A DNA stretch of 64,000 bases from Kutzneria buriramensis (GTDB lineage: Bacteria > Actinomycetota > Actinomycetes > Mycobacteriales > Pseudonocardiaceae): positions 124,001-188,000 of the forward strand of contig NZ_QUNO01000010.1 of NCBI RefSeq assembly GCF_003387475.1, given 5' to 3'. The position numbers and the translations under genes were made by a program. This document shows, one piece after another, positions 61,529-64,000 of the stretch (positions are counted from its first letter, which is position 1; each line of letters begins with the position of its first letter). The notes below the pieces were generated by a model. The model was not told where the DNA came from. It saw only the letters and a program-made list of their open reading frames with translations, and did no database searches.

Positions 61529-61888
61529 ATGGAGGTACTGGAGTGGATCGCCGTCGGGCTGTGTCTCGGCCTGGCGCTGTGCGGCGCCGGCTGGCTTGTA
61601 CTCGACAAGCGGCAGGAGGTACGGCGAGCGAAGGTCGCGAGGCAACTGGCTCTTCGTTACTCGGCACCGCAACAGACGTACCTTCAACAGGCCAGCGAGT
61701 ACACGTGGCCCATCGTGGCCCACCAACCAGCGGTCTTCTACGAGAACGCGCTCACCATCCCGATCCACTGCCTGCCTCCGCACCCGAACGCCAACGCACA
61801 GCGGTCGATGCCTGTACCTCATCCTCGGTACGCGCGCGAAGCGGAGGATGCCGTGACGGAGGTGCTTCCAGTCATCGAGACGACGTGA
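61529..61888 (+). CDS. Small single-helix membrane protein
   Basis: 119 residues. N-terminal helix WIAVGLCLGLALCGAGWLVL (about 6-25), then a basic stretch (DKRQEVRRAKVARQ), then a soluble part with Pro-rich PIPIHCLPPHPN-like segment (IPIHCLPPHPN). Unknown function; could be an accessory or export component of the RiPP cluster. 75 nt after the resolvase-like gene. Confidence 0.55.
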   Translation: MEVLEWIAVGLCLGLALCGAGWLVLDKRQEVRRAKVARQLALRYSAPQQTYLQQASEYTWPIVAHQPAVFYENALTIPIHCLPPHPNANAQRSMPVPHPRYAREAEDAVTEVLPVIETT

Positions 61889-61977
61889 GCCAGCCAGATG
61901 CCGTGACGTTCTACGACTTCCCGCAGTCAACGACTTCGGGGGTGCAGTGCTACCGACACATGCGAGAGGAAACCGTG

Positions 61978-62232
61978 GTGACTACCGCCTTGTTCGACGA
62001 GGTTCGTGAGCACTTCCCGATGGGCCGTCCCGGCGGTCGAATCGTTCCGACGGCGGAGTGCATCTCCGACGGAGCCTGTACGCCGCTGGGACTGTCGTTG
62101 CGGGTCGCTCCCGCCACGGTGACGCTGGTGGGCGCGGCGACGACGCAGGCCACCACCCAGACGACGGACGGCGACGAGGGCGACGGCAACGACGACGCGA
62201 ACCCGGATTCGTTCACCGACGAGACGTGGTAG
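61978..62232 (+). CDS. Graspetide (ATP-grasp RiPP) precursor peptide
   Basis: 84 residues from GTG 61978, 7 nt after GAGAGGA; GTG 61975 is an alternative. The leader includes a MGRPGGRIVPT segment, two Cys (28 and 34) and TPLGLSLR (35-42), similar to the P-x-G-L-x-x-R type leader motif recognised by ATP-grasp ligases. The core part has a Thr block (55-63, six Thr: TTQATTQTT) followed by an acidic part with nine Asp/Glu between 64 and 82, including DG pairs at 64-65 and 69-70. Thr hydroxyls joined to Asp/Glu side chains by ester bonds is the usual graspetide outcome. It ends 3 nt before the ligase gene. Confidence 0.8.
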   Translation: MTTALFDEVREHFPMGRPGGRIVPTAECISDGACTPLGLSLRVAPATVTLVGAATTQATTQTTDGDEGDGNDDANPDSFTDETW

Positions 62233-62235
62233 GAC

Positions 62236-63228
62236 GTGCACATCGTGGCCGCTCCCGATCTTCAGCCGCAACGTGACACCGTCGTTGTGCTCACGCGGGA
62301 GAACGACCTGACCGCTGACATGGTGGTCGAGGAGTTGCATTCTCGCAGCGTTCCCGTGTTTCGCTTCGACACAAGAGACTTCCCACTGTCGTTGACACTG
62401 AATGCCCAATTCGCCGACGGCTGGCGCGGCACGCTCGACAGTCCGAGCGGCTCAGTGAAGCTTGAGTCAATCCGTAGCATCTATTTTCGACGTCCGACAG
62501 GATTTTCATTCCCTGACGCCATGACGGACGCCGAGCGACGATTTGCGGGAAGTGAGGCGCGCAGGGGAATCGGCGGGCTTCTGATAAGCCTTCCATGTCT
62601 GTGGCTGAACCATCCCGCTCGTGTGGCGAATGCCGAATACAAGCCCTACCAACTGGCGGCGGCCGCCAGGTACGGGCTCGACGTGCCGGCGACGATGCTC
62701 ACCAACGACCCAACCGCAGAAGGCGAGGCGAGGGAGCTACTCGGGTCCCTCCTGGTCTACAAGCCATTGGCGTCTGCGTCAGTCGTCGATGGCGACAGAT
62801 TGTCGATGGTCTACGCAACCGAAGTGTCACCTGATTTCATCGCGGATGGGAGAATCGCGCTCACCGTTCACCAGTTTCAGGAGCGCCTACCGAAAGCCAG
62901 GGACGTTCGCGCTACCGTCGTCGGCGAACACGTATACGCGGCGAATCTCTATTCGGACTCGCCGAAGGGGCAACTCGACTGGCGGGCGGACTACTCGTCG
63001 ATACGCTACGAGAGAACTCAGCTACCGGCCGAGGTCGAACGTCGACTGCTCGCGCTCACACGCTGCCTGGAGCTGCGCTTCTGCGCCGCCGACTTCGTTG
63101 TCACCCCAGATGGCCGGTACTATTTCGTAGACCTCAACCCGAACGGCGAGTGGGGCTGGATTGAGCAAGAGACCGGACTACCCATCGCGGCGGCCGTGGC
63201 CGAACTGCTAGCCGAGGGGCAGGAATGA
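62236..63228 (+). CDS. ATP-grasp ribosomal peptide maturase (graspetide ligase)
   Basis: 330 residues from GTG 62236. N-terminal pre-ATP-grasp domain: TVVVLTRENDLTADMVVEEL and SIYFRRPTGFSFP with the RRP motif of the MvdC/MvdD/TIGR04187 type. ATP-grasp part: HPARVANAEYKPYQLAAAARYGLDVPATMLTN (about 130-162), LVYKPLA near 175, and the metal/phosphate region DFVVTPDGRYYFVDLNPNGEWGWIEQETG (about 285-313, with the D-N catalytic pair). It activates Asp/Glu carboxylates of the precursor by phosphorylation and couples them to Thr/Ser (or Lys). Stop overlaps the next start by 4 nt. Confidence 0.9.
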   Translation: MHIVAAPDLQPQRDTVVVLTRENDLTADMVVEELHSRSVPVFRFDTRDFPLSLTLNAQFADGWRGTLDSPSGSVKLESIRSIYFRRPTGFSFPDAMTDAERRFAGSEARRGIGGLLISLPCLWLNHPARVANAEYKPYQLAAAARYGLDVPATMLTNDPTAEGEARELLGSLLVYKPLASASVVDGDRLSMVYATEVSPDFIADGRIALTVHQFQERLPKARDVRATVVGEHVYAANLYSDSPKGQLDWRADYSSIRYERTQLPAEVERRLLALTRCLELRFCAADFVVTPDGRYYFVDLNPNGEWGWIEQETGLPIAAAVAELLAEGQE

Positions 63229-64000
63229 CGAGCTACGTGATGCTCGACGAGGCTGGAGAGGCCAAGGCTCGCCGATATTCGGCGCTGCTTATCGAGCAGC
63301 TTCTGACCAAGGGTCTACTGTCGTCGTCGGAATGGCAGGATGCATTCAAACGCGTTCCGCGACACCTGTTCGTTCCCGAGTTCCGATTGCCGGACAACTT
63401 CGGCGGTCACAAGCTGAACGGGCGGGACCCGAACCAGCAGGAGGGCTGGCTGCGGGCGGTATACGCCAACGAGGCGTTGCTGACTAGCGTCGGTGACGAC
63501 GGCACGGTACTGAGTACGTGTTCATCCCCCACCGTAGTTGCCCGCATGTTGGAGTCGTTGAACGTCGCCGACGGACACACCGTTCTGGAGATCGGGACGG
63601 GCACTGGATGGAACGCCGGCCTGCTATCTGCCCGGTTGGGGTCGGAAGCGGTGACGTCAATCGACGTCGATCCCGCATACATCGAGTCAGCACGGGAACG
63701 GCTTGCGGAGCTCGATCTCCACCCCACCTTGGACCTCGCCGACGGGTACGTGGGGTATCCCGATCGGGCGCAGTACGACCGGATCGTCGCCACCTGCTCG
63801 GTCCGCCGCTTTCCATCAGCATGGCTTGAGCAGGTGCGGGTCGGCGGCATCATCCTCGCGGATGTCCGGGGCAGCTTCGCCGGAGGTGTCGCGCGGATAA
63901 CCCGTACAGCAGAGCACGGAGCGTCTGGCGTCTTTCTGCCTGCCGGCGGCAGCTTCCTGCCTCTACACAGCCCTGACCACCACGTCCGTCCCGGCTCCGA
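63225..64000 (+). CDS. PIMT-like O-methyltransferase of the graspetide cluster (3' end missing)
   Basis: The frame starts at ATG 63225 and is open at the window end (258 residues seen). The segment RYSALLIEQLLTKGLLSSSEW, then VPRHLFVPEFRLP, matches the protein-isoaspartate methyltransferase group used in ATP-grasp RiPP clusters (TIGR04188). The SAM-binding motif is HTVLEIGTGTGWNAGLLSARLG near residue 110. Relatives methylate an Asp side chain of the graspetide, which then closes to an aspartimide. It is translationally coupled with the ligase. Confidence 0.85.
   Translation, partial: MTSYVMLDEAGEAKARRYSALLIEQLLTKGLLSSSEWQDAFKRVPRHLFVPEFRLPDNFGGHKLNGRDPNQQEGWLRAVYANEALLTSVGDDGTVLSTCSSPTVVARMLESLNVADGHTVLEIGTGTGWNAGLLSARLGSEAVTSIDVDPAYIESARERLAELDLHPTLDLADGYVGYPDRAQYDRIVATCSVRRFPSAWLEQVRVGGIILADVRGSFAGGVARITRTAEHGASGVFLPAGGSFLPLHSPDHHVRPGS

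Larger units (their letters stand above)
58105..64000. mobile_element. Putative genomic island inserted in ndk (right end outside window)
   Basis: The left edge is set by the truncated native ndk. Inside it are a replacement ndk, an HD hydrolase, an HTH regulator, a resolvase-like orphan domain and an ATP-grasp RiPP cluster, with visibly more A+T (for example 61015-61075) than the rest. No integrase lies in the visible part, so the mechanism is open. Confidence 0.42.

Overview
The window is high-GC actinobacterial chromosome. Several conserved blocks keep the mycobacterial-type order (comEC-comEA-degV-octT-gpgP-rsfS-nadD, proB-obg-rpmA-rplU-rne, and rne next to the TIGR03936/TIGR03960 radical-SAM pair). 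Long secreted hydrolases, a GH3 enzyme, a P450 with its own ferredoxin and a RiPP cluster suggest a filamentous soil actinomycete, most likely of the order Pseudonocardiales. The genus is not settled by the sequence.

Layout. 1-3338: the end of a sulfonate/taurine-type ABC importer operon closing with a sirohydrochlorin chelatase-like gene (sulfur assimilation). 3499-10742: a secreted protein, a crotonase, a membrane-anchored RNase Sa-like enzyme with a barstar inhibitor, then small metabolic and stress genes. 10903-13257: lepA and a divergent PemK/MazF-like gene. 13274-16687: the permuted ATP-grasp / alpha-E / transglutaminase operon. 16775-20158: an ABC exporter and an SPFH protein. 20228-24550: a secreted PNGase A-like enzyme divergent from a GH3 glycosidase that has a CebR-like operator upstream. 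24668-35441: rpsT, holA, threonine synthase under a SAM riboswitch, an orphan solute-binding lipoprotein, and the com/degV/octT/gpgP/rsfS/nadD run. 36156-39587: ferredoxin, P450, TetR regulator and proA. 39799-43921: a RecQ helicase carrying a phosphoribosyltransferase-like end, a DUF2891 protein and a secreted G1 peptidase. 44008-57675: proB, obg, rpmA, rplU, rne, the two radical-SAM-family genes split by a subtilase, and an ABC-2 exporter.

The right end (from about 58105) looks different. A truncated 3' copy of ndk lies next to a 35-bp perfect palindrome, followed by a full ndk copy that is about 93% identical over the shared part. Beyond it base composition falls, and the genes are an HD hydrolase, an HTH regulator, a resolvase-like orphan domain and small proteins. 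These lead into a graspetide (ATP-grasp RiPP) cluster made of a short Thr/Asp-rich precursor, its ATP-grasp ligase and a PIMT-like O-methyltransferase that runs off the window. The best reading is an acquired island inserted within ndk that brought its own replacement ndk. The graspetide product, possibly ester-linked and aspartimide-bearing, is the most promising undescribed system here.

Other notable signals: two dispersed palindromic elements whose arms differ in sequence but keep pairing; a repeat-filled 560-bp gap between degV and comEA; a cysteine-free anchored RNase Sa homologue; a probable CTG start; and several genes with a -10-like TANNNT box 6-7 nt before the start codon, suggesting leaderless mRNAs.
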